Origin: Myxosarcina sp. GI1
Lineage (GTDB): Bacteria > Cyanobacteriota > Cyanobacteriia > Cyanobacteriales > Xenococcaceae
DNA: 54,455 bases
Assembly (NCBI RefSeq): GCF_000756305.1
Contig: NZ_JRFE01000058.1
Location: 1-54,455 of the forward strand
Direction of reading: 5' to 3'
In this document: one piece after another, positions 42,701-50,915 of the stretch
Position numbering within the stretch: the stretch's first letter is position 1
Layout: each line of letters begins with the position of its first letter
The notes under the pieces: model-generated
The model's input: only the letters and a program-made list of their open reading frames with translations
Told to the model about the DNA's origin: nothing
Database searches by the model: none
Made by a program: the position numbers and the translations under genes

Positions 42701-44038
42701 ATGAATTTTGACTACGACCTTTTGGTCATTGGCGCGGGTCCTGGAGGTATTGCTGCTGCCGAACGCGCTGCTAACTATGGCGCGAAAGTAGCGATCGCCG
42801 AACAAGATAGAGTTGGTGGTACTTGCGTGGTTCACGGTTGCATCCCCGAAAAGCTGATGACTTATGCAGCTAGCTTCTCAGAGGTTTTTCGCAATGCCGA
42901 TGAATACGGTTGGGGACAAGTCAAAGAAGATTTTAACTGGCATCAATTTATGAAAGCCAGAAACAACGACATCGACCATCTGGTCGAGGTACACACCAAC
43001 CACCTGCGCGAAGCGGGGGTAGAGCTAATACACGGTCGCGCTAAATTCTGGGATGCCAATACTGTCTTCGTTGAAGGAAAGCACTACACTGCCAGGAAAA
43101 TTTTGATTGCAGTGGGTGGAAAGTCGGTCAAACCTGAAATACCAGGAATTGAATCTGCGATTTCTAGCAAAGAACTTCTAACCCTCGAAAGACAGCCAAA
43201 ACATCTGGCAATTGTCGGCAGCAATCATATTGCGGTTAAGTTGGCGGGAATTATTAATGGTCTGATTTCTAAGGTTACTTTAATCGTACCCGAAGCAGAC
43301 ATATTACCAGATGTCGATGAAGAGATTCGCACGACTATTCGAGAGCAAATGAAGCAGTTAGGAGTTAGATTTTACCGCAATAGTAAAGTCGAAAAAATAA
43401 AGAAGCAATCTGACCATTTAAGCCTGAAATTATCGCAGATTAGACAACTAGAGTCGGTAGAAACCATCGTTTTTATTACCGAGCGAGTTGCTAACTTAGA
43501 TGGTTTAGATCTCGACCGAGCTAATGTCGAAACAGACAACGGGGCTATCGTTACTGACGAGTATGCTCGTACCTCCCAGGAGCATATTTTTGCCATAGGA
43601 GACTGTACCCCAAAGCCTCATTGGACACCTGTAGCGATCGCTGCTGGTAGAGCTTTTGCCGATACAGAATTTGGTAATAAAACACGCGCTGTAGATTACA
43701 ACAATATTCCCTATGTAATCTCTTCCCAACCCGAAGCTGCCACGGTGGGTCTCAACCAGTCTCTAGCAGAGGAGAAATATGATAATGTGCGTTGCTACTC
43801 CAAGAAGTTTCAACCACTTTACAATTTGATGGCTGAATCAAAGCAAAAAACTCTGCTTAAGTTAGTCGTAGAAGGTGAATCGGAGCGGGTTGTAGGAGCG
43901 CATATGGTGGGGGATTATGCAGCAGAAATCATTCAGATAATAGCTCTAGCGATAAGATCTGGCGTTACCAAACGCGACTTTGACCGTACTATTGGCATTC
44001 ATCCTTCTATAGGAGAAGAATTCTTTGCCATAAGCTGA
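42701..44038 (+). CDS. Glutathione-reductase-like disulfide oxidoreductase with altered NAD(P) site
   Basis: FAD protein of 445 aa of the class I pyridine nucleotide-disulfide oxidoreductases. FAD motif: VIGAGPGGIAAAERAANYG. The redox disulfide is GGTCVVHGCIPEKLM. The second FAD motif EHIFAIGDC and the C-terminal His-Glu motif IHPSIGEEFF are kept. The NAD(P) motif is unusual: IVGSNHIAVKLAGIINGL, where relatives have GGGYIAVE and two Arg for NADPH. NADPH use is therefore uncertain. Possible substrates are glutathione or another small disulfide. It precedes flavodoxin by 74 bp and may share its regulation. Confidence 0.85.
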   Translation: MNFDYDLLVIGAGPGGIAAAERAANYGAKVAIAEQDRVGGTCVVHGCIPEKLMTYAASFSEVFRNADEYGWGQVKEDFNWHQFMKARNNDIDHLVEVHTNHLREAGVELIHGRAKFWDANTVFVEGKHYTARKILIAVGGKSVKPEIPGIESAISSKELLTLERQPKHLAIVGSNHIAVKLAGIINGLISKVTLIVPEADILPDVDEEIRTTIREQMKQLGVRFYRNSKVEKIKKQSDHLSLKLSQIRQLESVETIVFITERVANLDGLDLDRANVETDNGAIVTDEYARTSQEHIFAIGDCTPKPHWTPVAIAAGRAFADTEFGNKTRAVDYNNIPYVISSQPEAATVGLNQSLAEEKYDNVRCYSKKFQPLYNLMAESKQKTLLKLVVEGESERVVGAHMVGDYAAEIIQIIALAIRSGVTKRDFDRTIGIHPSIGEEFFAIS

Positions 44039-44112
44039 TGTCGGTGTTTGGAAAGATTCTATTCATTGCTGCGAACACAAGGCTAACTGAAACAAAATAA
44101 TAGGAGTTAAAT

Positions 44113-44625
44113 ATGTCAAAAATTGGTTTGTTTTTCGGTACGCAAACTAGTAATACTCAAACCGCAGCCGAAATGATTCAACAAGAATTGGGAGGCGAAT
44201 CGGTGGTCGAACTGATTGATGTCGCTCAAGCTGAAGCTAGTGACCTTGTTGAATTTGACAAAATTATTATCGGCTGTCCTACCTGGAATGTAGGAGAACT
44301 GCAAAGCGATTGGGAAGATATGTACGACGAGCTAAACGATATTGATTTTACTGGTAAACAAGTAGCCTATTTTGGTGAGGGCGACCAAGCTGGTTATCCC
44401 GATAGCTTCCAGGATGCTATGGGAATTTTGGAAGATAAGATTTCCCGTCAGGGGGGAGAAACTGTGGGCTACTGGTCTACTGAGGGGTATGATTTTGAGG
44501 ATTCTAAAGCTCTTCGAGATGGTAAGCTTGTCGGTTTGGCACTAGACGAAGACAATCAATCAGATTTGAGCGAAGCCAGAATTAAATCTTGGACTGCACA
44601 GTTAAAGCAGGAATTTGGGCTGTAG
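44113..44625 (+). CDS. isiB: Long-chain flavodoxin
   Basis: FMN electron carrier of 170 aa. The phosphate loop is FFGTQTSNTQTAAE, the first FMN-stacking loop is GCPTWNVGELQSDW with its Trp, and the second is FGEGDQAGYPDSFQDAMG. The loop insertion marks the long-chain type used in cyanobacteria to replace ferredoxin, typically under iron stress. TAGGAG precedes the ATG. Usually isiB follows isiA, which is not in this window, so this may be an extra copy tied to the island. Confidence 0.93.
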   Translation: MSKIGLFFGTQTSNTQTAAEMIQQELGGESVVELIDVAQAEASDLVEFDKIIIGCPTWNVGELQSDWEDMYDELNDIDFTGKQVAYFGEGDQAGYPDSFQDAMGILEDKISRQGGETVGYWSTEGYDFEDSKALRDGKLVGLALDEDNQSDLSEARIKSWTAQLKQEFGL

Positions 44626-44653
44626 ACAACTGGCAACGCGAACTAATAAACCG

Positions 44654-45565
44654 ATGGATGTTAAACAGTTGAGGCAGCAGACGATTCAGCAATTTATTTA
44701 TCCCCAACTAATTATTTTAGGATGGGCAGATATTTTGACTGGCTTCGCTATTTCAGGAGCGTTGCAAGGGAAACCAATACAGCTAATAGCACCTCTGGTT
44801 TTTCTGTTGGTAGTGGCTGGGTTGGTATCTGGCTTGGGAGCAATCTTAGCTTTCCTGCTATCAATTGAAGGGGAAGATACAGAGCAGTGGCTGACAGAAG
44901 TAATTCGCTCTAAGTACAAATATTCGATCGCGTTCGCAATTTTACTTCTGAGTCAAACTACCTTGACATCAATGTGGATATCTTATGAAGCAGCTTTCCT
45001 GGTAACTTCGATCGCGATTACTGCTTTCGTTCATAGTTGGCTGACGACAAAATATCCTTTTTACGGGCTATTGGGTTTGGCTTTTTATCATGCTAGCTCT
45101 ATCTTGCTAGGAATTAGCATTATTCCTACTGCCATACAGCAACGCTGGTATCTGGTACTGATTCCAGTTATTTACCTCGCGATCGCCGTTCTATACGAGC
45201 AAAAAGCCGATAAATCGAGTTTGTTTAGCGAACTACCAGTCATCCTACTAATTTTAGTGGTATTTGAAAGCCTGTTTTTGATTTACAGTCTGCCTGGCTA
45301 CGATATTTTCAAAGCTTTGCTCTTTATAATTATCCTGGCACGACAGATACTGCCACCTTATTTTAAATCGCTTTACGAACCTCAGCCTGAAATCATCGCG
45401 ATCGCCTCTAACGCTTTTTGGGTCGGCGTGTTTTTACTAGATGCTACGCTCGCTGCGGGTTTTGCTAGCTGGTACTACGCACTGCTGGTATTGTCTACCC
45501 TTCCAATAGCTAGAAGGGCAGCGCGTTTTGCTTCTAAATTTGACGAAACAAATACTTATATTTAA
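44654..45565 (+). CDS. Polytopic membrane protein, UbiA-like
   Basis: Protein of 303 aa with about eight to nine TM helices. The first helix, YPQLIILGWADILTGFAISG, resembles the beginning of EboC-type UbiA-like proteins (ADILAGxAIAG). The Asp-rich motifs needed for prenyl transfer by true UbiA enzymes are not seen, so catalysis is doubtful. An upstream in-frame start overlaps flavodoxin; the ATG at 44654 gives the natural N-terminus. It lies between flavodoxin and a potassium channel on the same strand. Function unknown. Confidence 0.55.
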   Translation: MDVKQLRQQTIQQFIYPQLIILGWADILTGFAISGALQGKPIQLIAPLVFLLVVAGLVSGLGAILAFLLSIEGEDTEQWLTEVIRSKYKYSIAFAILLLSQTTLTSMWISYEAAFLVTSIAITAFVHSWLTTKYPFYGLLGLAFYHASSILLGISIIPTAIQQRWYLVLIPVIYLAIAVLYEQKADKSSLFSELPVILLILVVFESLFLIYSLPGYDIFKALLFIIILARQILPPYFKSLYEPQPEIIAIASNAFWVGVFLLDATLAAGFASWYYALLVLSTLPIARRAARFASKFDETNTYI

Positions 45566-45583
45566 CAAGGAAAAAATAAATCA

Positions 45584-46654
45584 ATGGCTTGGTTGACTCG
45601 AACATTAGGCGTAGTGCTGATAGCGATCGCGATGATAGATATCTTTATGACCGTTTTGTATCCCCGCACGGGCAAAAGTCTTGTGAGTATGCCCGTTAGC
45701 AAAGGAACGTGGAATGCATTTCGGCAGATATCGCGCTGGAGCAAAAGTGACGGTCTTTTATCCTACTGCGGTTCGGTAATTTTAGTTTTTGTAGCTATAT
45801 TCTGGATTGCTTTATTTATCATCGGTTTTGCCCTAATTTTCTGGCCCGTTTTGGGAGATGAAATTGTCGCCAGTCAGGGTAAAACTCCAACAAGCTTCGG
45901 TACAGCTGTTTACTACAGTGGATTTAACTTTACTACCTTGGGTGTAGGAGATTTAGTACCTAAAAGCACTGTTTGTCGGTTGGTAACTATCCTTGAAGCA
46001 GGAATGGGTTTTGCAACCTTTACCGTCACCTTGACCTATCTACTTTCCGTACTTAATGCTTTAACTCAACGTAACGTTTTTGCTTTGAGTTTGCATCACC
46101 GTATGGGAGGGAAAGCTAATGCTGCCCGACTGCTTCAAGGTTGGGGTTTGAATAGTGAATTGAATAACGCTAAAACAGACATTACCAATATTGCTCGCGA
46201 TCTGTTTCAGTTATTAGAGTCCCATCATTCTTATCCTATCCTGCACTATTTTCGCTTTCGAGAACCAAAATATTCTCTGGCGCGAATGACATTTATCGCG
46301 ATGGATACGGCTGCATTGCTCCAAAGCGCGTTGCATCCGCAGCACAATCAGACTTTGATTAATTCTGCTGCGGTAACGGAGTTGCAGACAGGTGGACTAT
46401 ATATGCTAAAGCAATTAGCCGATTCTTTCTTAACCAGAAGTTGTGAAGCAACCTATTCTCAGAAAAAGGAATGGCGCGAATGGTACTACCAAGTTGTTGA
46501 ATTGCTGAATTCGGCTGGAATCAAAACCCCAGAACATATAGAAGCAGGGGCAAATTTTTATGTTTCTCTGCGTCAAGAGTGGAATGGTGAAGTAGCAGCG
46601 TTTGCCAAACATATGTCATTCAAGTGGCACGAAATTGTCCCTACCGAGCTATAA
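45584..46654 (+). CDS. Two-TM ion channel with potassium-type selectivity filter
   Basis: Protein of 356 aa. The N-terminal helix VLIAIAMIDIFMTVLYP is followed by a second helix near 60-85, a pore loop with NFTTLGVGDLVP (a K+ filter variant TLGVGD), then the last helix GFATFTVTLTYLLSVLNAL. The C-terminal about 200 residues are soluble and helical, without a recognised RCK or cyclic-nucleotide domain. It is likely a K+ or nonselective cation channel in the plasma membrane. It starts 18 bp after the previous gene. Its place between two rhodopsins fits a role in charge balance, as inference. Confidence 0.8.
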   Translation: MAWLTRTLGVVLIAIAMIDIFMTVLYPRTGKSLVSMPVSKGTWNAFRQISRWSKSDGLLSYCGSVILVFVAIFWIALFIIGFALIFWPVLGDEIVASQGKTPTSFGTAVYYSGFNFTTLGVGDLVPKSTVCRLVTILEAGMGFATFTVTLTYLLSVLNALTQRNVFALSLHHRMGGKANAARLLQGWGLNSELNNAKTDITNIARDLFQLLESHHSYPILHYFRFREPKYSLARMTFIAMDTAALLQSALHPQHNQTLINSAAVTELQTGGLYMLKQLADSFLTRSCEATYSQKKEWREWYYQVVELLNSAGIKTPEHIEAGANFYVSLRQEWNGEVAAFAKHMSFKWHEIVPTEL

Positions 46655-46721
46655 AACAAAATCTTTGTTTCTCCTATTAAAGATTGAGAAACAAAACTAT
46701 TAATTATTAAGATCGAACATC

Positions 46722-47129
46722 ATGGAATTTGAATATATCTACACTCGAATTAACGTACAAAATTACGAAGAATGCAGAAACTTTTATTCTACAGTTTTAG
46801 GTTTTGAAACAGAATTTGAGAATGAAAACAGTATTGAACTAGCAACAGGTAATACCAAAATCAGCTTGCAAAAAAGAGATGAACTAACTTTCGATCGCGG
46901 TGGCTCAAAGCTAATGTCATTTGCTGAAGGCGGTGACAGCATTGTTTTGACCCTGAAGGTAAAAAGTTTAGATAGAGCCTACGAATATTTAAAAGAAAAG
47001 AAGGTTAATTTACAAGGAGATATCTTTTCCTTTCCCAATCAGGGATATAAATCGACCTATCTCCGCGATCCCGATAATAATTTAATCGAAATAAGAGAAA
47101 TTATCTTAGGTAACTTTGGGCTTGGTTGA
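46722..47129 (+). CDS. VOC-superfamily (glyoxalase-like) protein
   Basis: Protein of 135 aa with two beta-alpha-beta-beta-beta modules. Typical pieces are RNFYSTVLGFETEFE and the C-terminal YLRDPDNNLIEI with the metal-ligand Glu. The family includes glyoxalases, dioxygenases and resistance proteins; the substrate cannot be read. It stands 67 bp after the channel gene. Confidence 0.85.
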   Translation: MEFEYIYTRINVQNYEECRNFYSTVLGFETEFENENSIELATGNTKISLQKRDELTFDRGGSKLMSFAEGGDSIVLTLKVKSLDRAYEYLKEKKVNLQGDIFSFPNQGYKSTYLRDPDNNLIEIREIILGNFGLG

Positions 47130-47183
47130 GTTCGTACTTTTAGGACAAACAACAATAAAGTAACAATAATTTTGGAGGGAATA

Positions 47184-47681
47184 ATGAGCGATTTAATAGT
47201 TGTAGGTTTTCAAAACAAGTTTGAAGCAGAAGAGGCACTTTTAGCTCTGCGGAAAATGGAGAAAGAGCATCTAATCGATTTAGAAGATGCAGCAATTGTC
47301 GTCAAAAATGAAAAAGGTAAAGTAAAAATTAAACAAACTAACGATTTAGTTAGTGAGGGTACTATTAGTGGAAGCTTATGGGGCGCGTTAATCGGTCTAC
47401 TGTTTCTAGAACCCTTGTTGGGTTTGGCAATAGGAGCTGCTAGTGGTGCGTTAGGAGGAGCGTTACAAGATATCGGTGTCAACGATAGCTTTATGAAAGA
47501 ATTGGGTCAAACTCTCCAGCCGGGATGTTCGGCACTGTTTATTTTGGTTCGGCAGGCAACAATGGATAAGGTAATTGAAGAACTACAGCCTTTAAATGGC
47601 AAGATTCTACATACTTCGCTGTCAAAGACTGATGAAGCGAGTCTCAAGGAAGCGATAGACAAGGTAAAAGCAGAAATTTGA
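47184..47681 (+). CDS. DUF1269 membrane-associated protein
   Basis: Protein of 165 aa of the DUF1269 family: VVGFQNKFEAEEALLALRKM at the start, VVKNEKGKVKIKQT, a Gly-rich helical hairpin (about 65-100, GSLWGALIGLLFLEPLLGLA) and ALFILVRQATMDKVIEEL. Function unknown; members are stress-associated in several bacteria. GGAGGG before the ATG at 47184 decides the start over an in-frame TTG at 47172. Confidence 0.85.
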   Translation: MSDLIVVGFQNKFEAEEALLALRKMEKEHLIDLEDAAIVVKNEKGKVKIKQTNDLVSEGTISGSLWGALIGLLFLEPLLGLAIGAASGALGGALQDIGVNDSFMKELGQTLQPGCSALFILVRQATMDKVIEELQPLNGKILHTSLSKTDEASLKEAIDKVKAEI

Positions 47682-48006
47682 TGAATTTTCCAACGCAGAC
47701 ATAACTCATGAAAATGAAATCAGGATGAAATGCTCACAGGCTATTAGATAGATTTTTAGACTACTCCGTTTGATAGATGGGTAAAGCATCGAATAGCTTT
47801 AATTTGAAGTTAGTATAAAGCGACAACATCAAGGGAAAACATATATTTTTCTGCAAGAAGCTAATATTCTGTAGAACAATTTTACTAAAAAGTGGTGTTT
47901 TCATAGTCCTTTTGCTTTGAATGCATTTAGTCGAAGTATATTTCGCGGGATGAAATCTTCGATAAGAAATGCGACAGTCTTGCTTATTAATAATGCTATT
48001 TTTGTT
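47682..48006. other. 325-bp intergenic region before the DUF318 permease
   Basis: The only recognised element is the TTTCAT repeat at 47714-47731. The frame of the permease is open upstream from a TTG at 47917, but that stretch has no ribosome site. Otherwise AT-rich, with nothing else seen. Confidence 0.5.
47714..47731 (-). promoter_or_regulatory. TTTCAT direct-repeat site before the DUF318 permease
   Basis: On the minus strand: ATTTCATCCTGATTTCAT, two perfect TTTCAT half-sites 11 bp apart. It is one of the best copies in the window, nearly the same as the site upstream of rppA. It points away from the permease, about 280 bp upstream of it. Confidence 0.5.
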
Positions 48007-49359
48007 ATGAATGACGCTAGCTTTTGGCAACTTTATAGTGATGCAGTGCTTACTTCCTTAAGCTTTTTTTGGAAGGCATTATGGGCATTTATCATCGGCT
48101 ACATTATCAGTAGCGCGATCCAAGTTTTCGTTACCCGCGAACGGATGCAAAAGACTATGGGAGAAGCAGGTAAAAAGAGTATTGCGATCGGTACTTTTTT
48201 TGGTTTTATTTCTAGTTCCTGTAGCTTCGCAGCTTTATCTACTACCAAATCTTTATTTAAGAAGGGTGCGGGGTTCGTTCCTTCACTAGCTTTCTTGTTG
48301 GCTTCAACTAACCTAGTAATCGAACTAGGCTTTATAATTGCAATCTTTCTAGGTTGGCAATTTGTAGTTGGTGAATATCTCGGCGGAATTTTATTGATTT
48401 TGTTTACCTGGCTATTTGTTAGCTATACCCGTCCTAAAGAATTGATTAGAAAAGCCAAAAGACGCTTAAACGAACGCGAAGGAGAAGACAAACAAGATGA
48501 TGACGCTCCCGACTGGAAAGACAAAATAACCAGCATCCAGGGATGGCGACAGGTAGCCAAAAAATACTTCATGGAATGGGGTATGGTTTGGAAAGATGTT
48601 ACCTTTGGTTTTACCGTAGCTGGCATTATTTCTGCTTTTGTTCCCAATTCATTCTTTCAAACCTTATTTATCGGTACGGGACAGGGAAACAATCCAAGCT
48701 TTTTCGCCATTTTGGAGCATACTCTGATTGGACCAGTTTTAGCTTTCTTCACTTTTATTGGTTCGATGGGCAATATTCCGATCGCCTCGATTCTCTTTAG
48801 CAATGGCGTTAGCTTTGCAGGGGTAATAGCCTTTATTTTTAGCGATTTGGTAGTGTTTCCGCTGATTCGCATTAACGCCAAATACTATGGCTGGAAGCTA
48901 GCACTTTACATCGTCGGGATCTTTCTAGCGTCTTTAGTATCTACAGCGATCGTCATGCACTACGGTTTTTCTTTGTTTGGACTTCTACCCCAGGGAGCAA
49001 ATTCACAAAGTGCAGCCGAAACCGAACGCTTTGCCATTGATTATACTTTTTGGCTCAACATAGTCTTCCTAGCTGCGACGGGAGTTCTAACCTGGCTGCG
49101 TTTTGGCGGTAACAGTCAAAAACAGAAACTACAGCATCAAAAGGGCGGACACCAGCATCACAAAGATAACCGCGAACATCAGCATAGTAATGACGGCGAC
49201 GGTGGTGGCGAACATCACGATAGCGGTGGCGGACATGACCACGGTGGTGGCAATGAAGGAATAGTAGAAAAATTGCTTTTCTACATAGCGATTCTTTCTT
49301 ACATTTGGCTTGCTGGCGGGATTATTGTCACCTTTTTTGTTACCAGTAGCGGTCAATAA
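48007..49359 (+). CDS. DUF318/ArsP-like permease with His-rich loop
   Basis: Protein of 450 aa with about ten TM helices. The N-terminal half has the family motif FISSSCSFAALSTTKSLFKK with a Ser-Cys-Ser centre and FLLASTNLVIELGF; the second half has FFTFIGSMGNIPIASILFSN. Between the last two helices lies a His-rich stretch (GGHQHHKDNREHQHSNDG, then GGEHHDSGGGHDHGGG). Relatives include the organoarsenical exporter ArsP and putative metal permeases; the His-rich loop argues for a divalent or copper metal. The ATG at 48007 is preferred over an upstream TTG. A TTTCAT repeat lies upstream. Confidence 0.8.
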   Translation: MNDASFWQLYSDAVLTSLSFFWKALWAFIIGYIISSAIQVFVTRERMQKTMGEAGKKSIAIGTFFGFISSSCSFAALSTTKSLFKKGAGFVPSLAFLLASTNLVIELGFIIAIFLGWQFVVGEYLGGILLILFTWLFVSYTRPKELIRKAKRRLNEREGEDKQDDDAPDWKDKITSIQGWRQVAKKYFMEWGMVWKDVTFGFTVAGIISAFVPNSFFQTLFIGTGQGNNPSFFAILEHTLIGPVLAFFTFIGSMGNIPIASILFSNGVSFAGVIAFIFSDLVVFPLIRINAKYYGWKLALYIVGIFLASLVSTAIVMHYGFSLFGLLPQGANSQSAAETERFAIDYTFWLNIVFLAATGVLTWLRFGGNSQKQKLQHQKGGHQHHKDNREHQHSNDGDGGGEHHDSGGGHDHGGGNEGIVEKLLFYIAILSYIWLAGGIIVTFFVTSSGQ

Positions 49360-49472
49360 CAGAAGTAGTCTTCAACCTTCGTTTGAAAATTATATGAGTC
49401 GCTTTATTTAATTCATGAATCTATTTCTATTACTAATGAATTTCTCTATGCCAGCTAATTCAAATCACAACG

Positions 49473-49856
49473 ATGAATTTACCTGAATATTCTAATAACT
49501 CAGCTCAAAACACAAATTATTACGCCCAAGTATCTTCTAGCGAACTCTCTTCAACAAAACAAAACACGGTAGAAGCAAATAACACTTTAGATTTAATTGT
49601 CATCGGTACTATTTTCTTTGCGACAATCTTTTTTTTGCTTTGGCGTTTGTGTTTTCAAAAAGCTTCAAACAACGTACCCCAAGGTTTCGAGAAATCTTCC
49701 CAAAGTAAATGCACCAAATGTCGTTTTTTTGATAACAATCATTATCTCAAGTGCGCCGTTCATCCCAGTACGGTACTAAAAAAGGAAGCTCATGACTGCT
49801 GGGATTACGAGCCAGGACTGGAAACCAAGAGTCACTCAGAAGATGAAGATGTTTGA
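49473..49856 (+). CDS. Single-TM protein with Cys-rich KCAVHP domain (paralogue 3)
   Basis: Protein of 127 aa, the closest relative of the one at 34193. It has the polar N-terminus with YYAQVSSSELSS and NTVEA, a TM helix (LIVIGTIFFATIFFLLW, about 41-58), then CTKCRFFDNNHYLKCAVHP and EAHDCWDYE, and an acidic tail. The four Cys and one His are all kept. It lies between the His-rich permease and the sodium-pump-type rhodopsin. No known family recognised. Confidence 0.7.
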   Translation: MNLPEYSNNSAQNTNYYAQVSSSELSSTKQNTVEANNTLDLIVIGTIFFATIFFLLWRLCFQKASNNVPQGFEKSSQSKCTKCRFFDNNHYLKCAVHPSTVLKKEAHDCWDYEPGLETKSHSEDEDV

Positions 49857-49921
49857 TACAGCTTCGTTTTCTTCAGCTTTATTATCAAAACCCAACCACT
49901 TCACTCAGAACACACAACATT

Positions 49922-50881
49922 ATGCTAATTGACTTATCTATTTCATTGCAGGAATTTACATTTTTAGCTCAGACGATACCAGAAAATGCGCCACCAGGTA
50001 TCAATATGGAAAACTGGCTGGTGTATACGCCAATTCAGCGTCAGATTGTTTCACATTTACTAACTCTTGGCGTTGGTGCAATGGCTTGCGGGTTCGTCTA
50101 TTTTCTACTGACAATTAAACGCTCCGCACCACGCTATCAACCTTCTTCAGTCTTATCAGCTGTAGTTATGGTGTCGGCATTTTTAATTTTGTTTCGACAG
50201 CTTAATGGCTGGCTCGATGCCTTTGAATTTGACGGGCAAGTTTGGCGACTGACAGTGGAAGAATTGGGAACTTATACCGAAAGTGCCTTTAGTAATGGCT
50301 ATCGCTATCTCAACTGGTCGATTGACGTGCCTTTATTGTTAACTCAGATGCTGTTTCTATTTGATTTGAGCAAAGGACACAAAAGAAGGCTGCGAATTCA
50401 GTTCATCATCGCGGGGCTGTTGATGATTTACACGGGATACATCGGACAATTTTTTGAAGTTGCTAATCTTACCACTTTCTTGATTTGGGGGGCAATTAGT
50501 ACCGTGTTTTTTGTCTATATCGTCTTTTTGGTCGGTCAACTTATGGGTCGTCCTCGCAAACAGCTCCCAGACAAACCGAAGAAGATGTTTATGGGGGTAT
50601 GGTGGATATTACTGATTTCCTGGACGCTCTATCCTCTTGCTTATCTCGTTCCCTGGGGTTGGCAACTATATCCTGCCTGGGGCGGTTGGGCTGGAGTTAC
50701 CCGACAATTTCTGTTTACCATGGCAGACATTTTTTCCAAAGTTATCTATGGAGTTCTTTTGAGTAACATCGCTCAAACTCGCAGCGCGCTGGAAGGCTAC
50801 GAACCCGCTCTTAAAGTACAGCCAGGCAATGGTACTGGTTCGGAAGTGTATACTCAATCTCCCGCTCAAAACCTAGAGTAG
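49922..50881 (+). CDS. Light-driven sodium-pump-type rhodopsin (N-D-Q motif, KR2-like)
   Basis: Seven-TM retinal protein of 319 aa. Helix C reads YRYLNWSIDVPLLLTQ: Asn, Asp and Gln at the positions of bacteriorhodopsin 85, 89 and 96, the hallmark of Na+ pumps such as KR2. Other KR2-like stretches are LSAVVMVSAFLILF, TGYIGQFFEVANLT, LISWTLYPLAYLVPWG and the retinal Lys in MADIFSKVIYGVLLSN. By my remembered KR2 numbering, both cytoplasmic-entry residues (Asn61, Gly263) are Ser here. The ATG at 49922 gives a KR2-like N-terminus; a TTG at 49853 is less likely. Expected to export Na+ under light. Confidence 0.93.
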   Translation: MLIDLSISLQEFTFLAQTIPENAPPGINMENWLVYTPIQRQIVSHLLTLGVGAMACGFVYFLLTIKRSAPRYQPSSVLSAVVMVSAFLILFRQLNGWLDAFEFDGQVWRLTVEELGTYTESAFSNGYRYLNWSIDVPLLLTQMLFLFDLSKGHKRRLRIQFIIAGLLMIYTGYIGQFFEVANLTTFLIWGAISTVFFVYIVFLVGQLMGRPRKQLPDKPKKMFMGVWWILLISWTLYPLAYLVPWGWQLYPAWGGWAGVTRQFLFTMADIFSKVIYGVLLSNIAQTRSALEGYEPALKVQPGNGTGSEVYTQSPAQNLE

Positions 50882-50915
50882 GACCGACCGAAGCTGAGAA
50901 TAGGCAAGAACAGAA

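Noticed and set aside
49922-50881. Proton-pumping or chloride-pumping rhodopsin
   Set aside because: The motif is N-D-Q, not D-T-E/D (proton) or N-T-Q/T-S-A (chloride), and the rest follows KR2.
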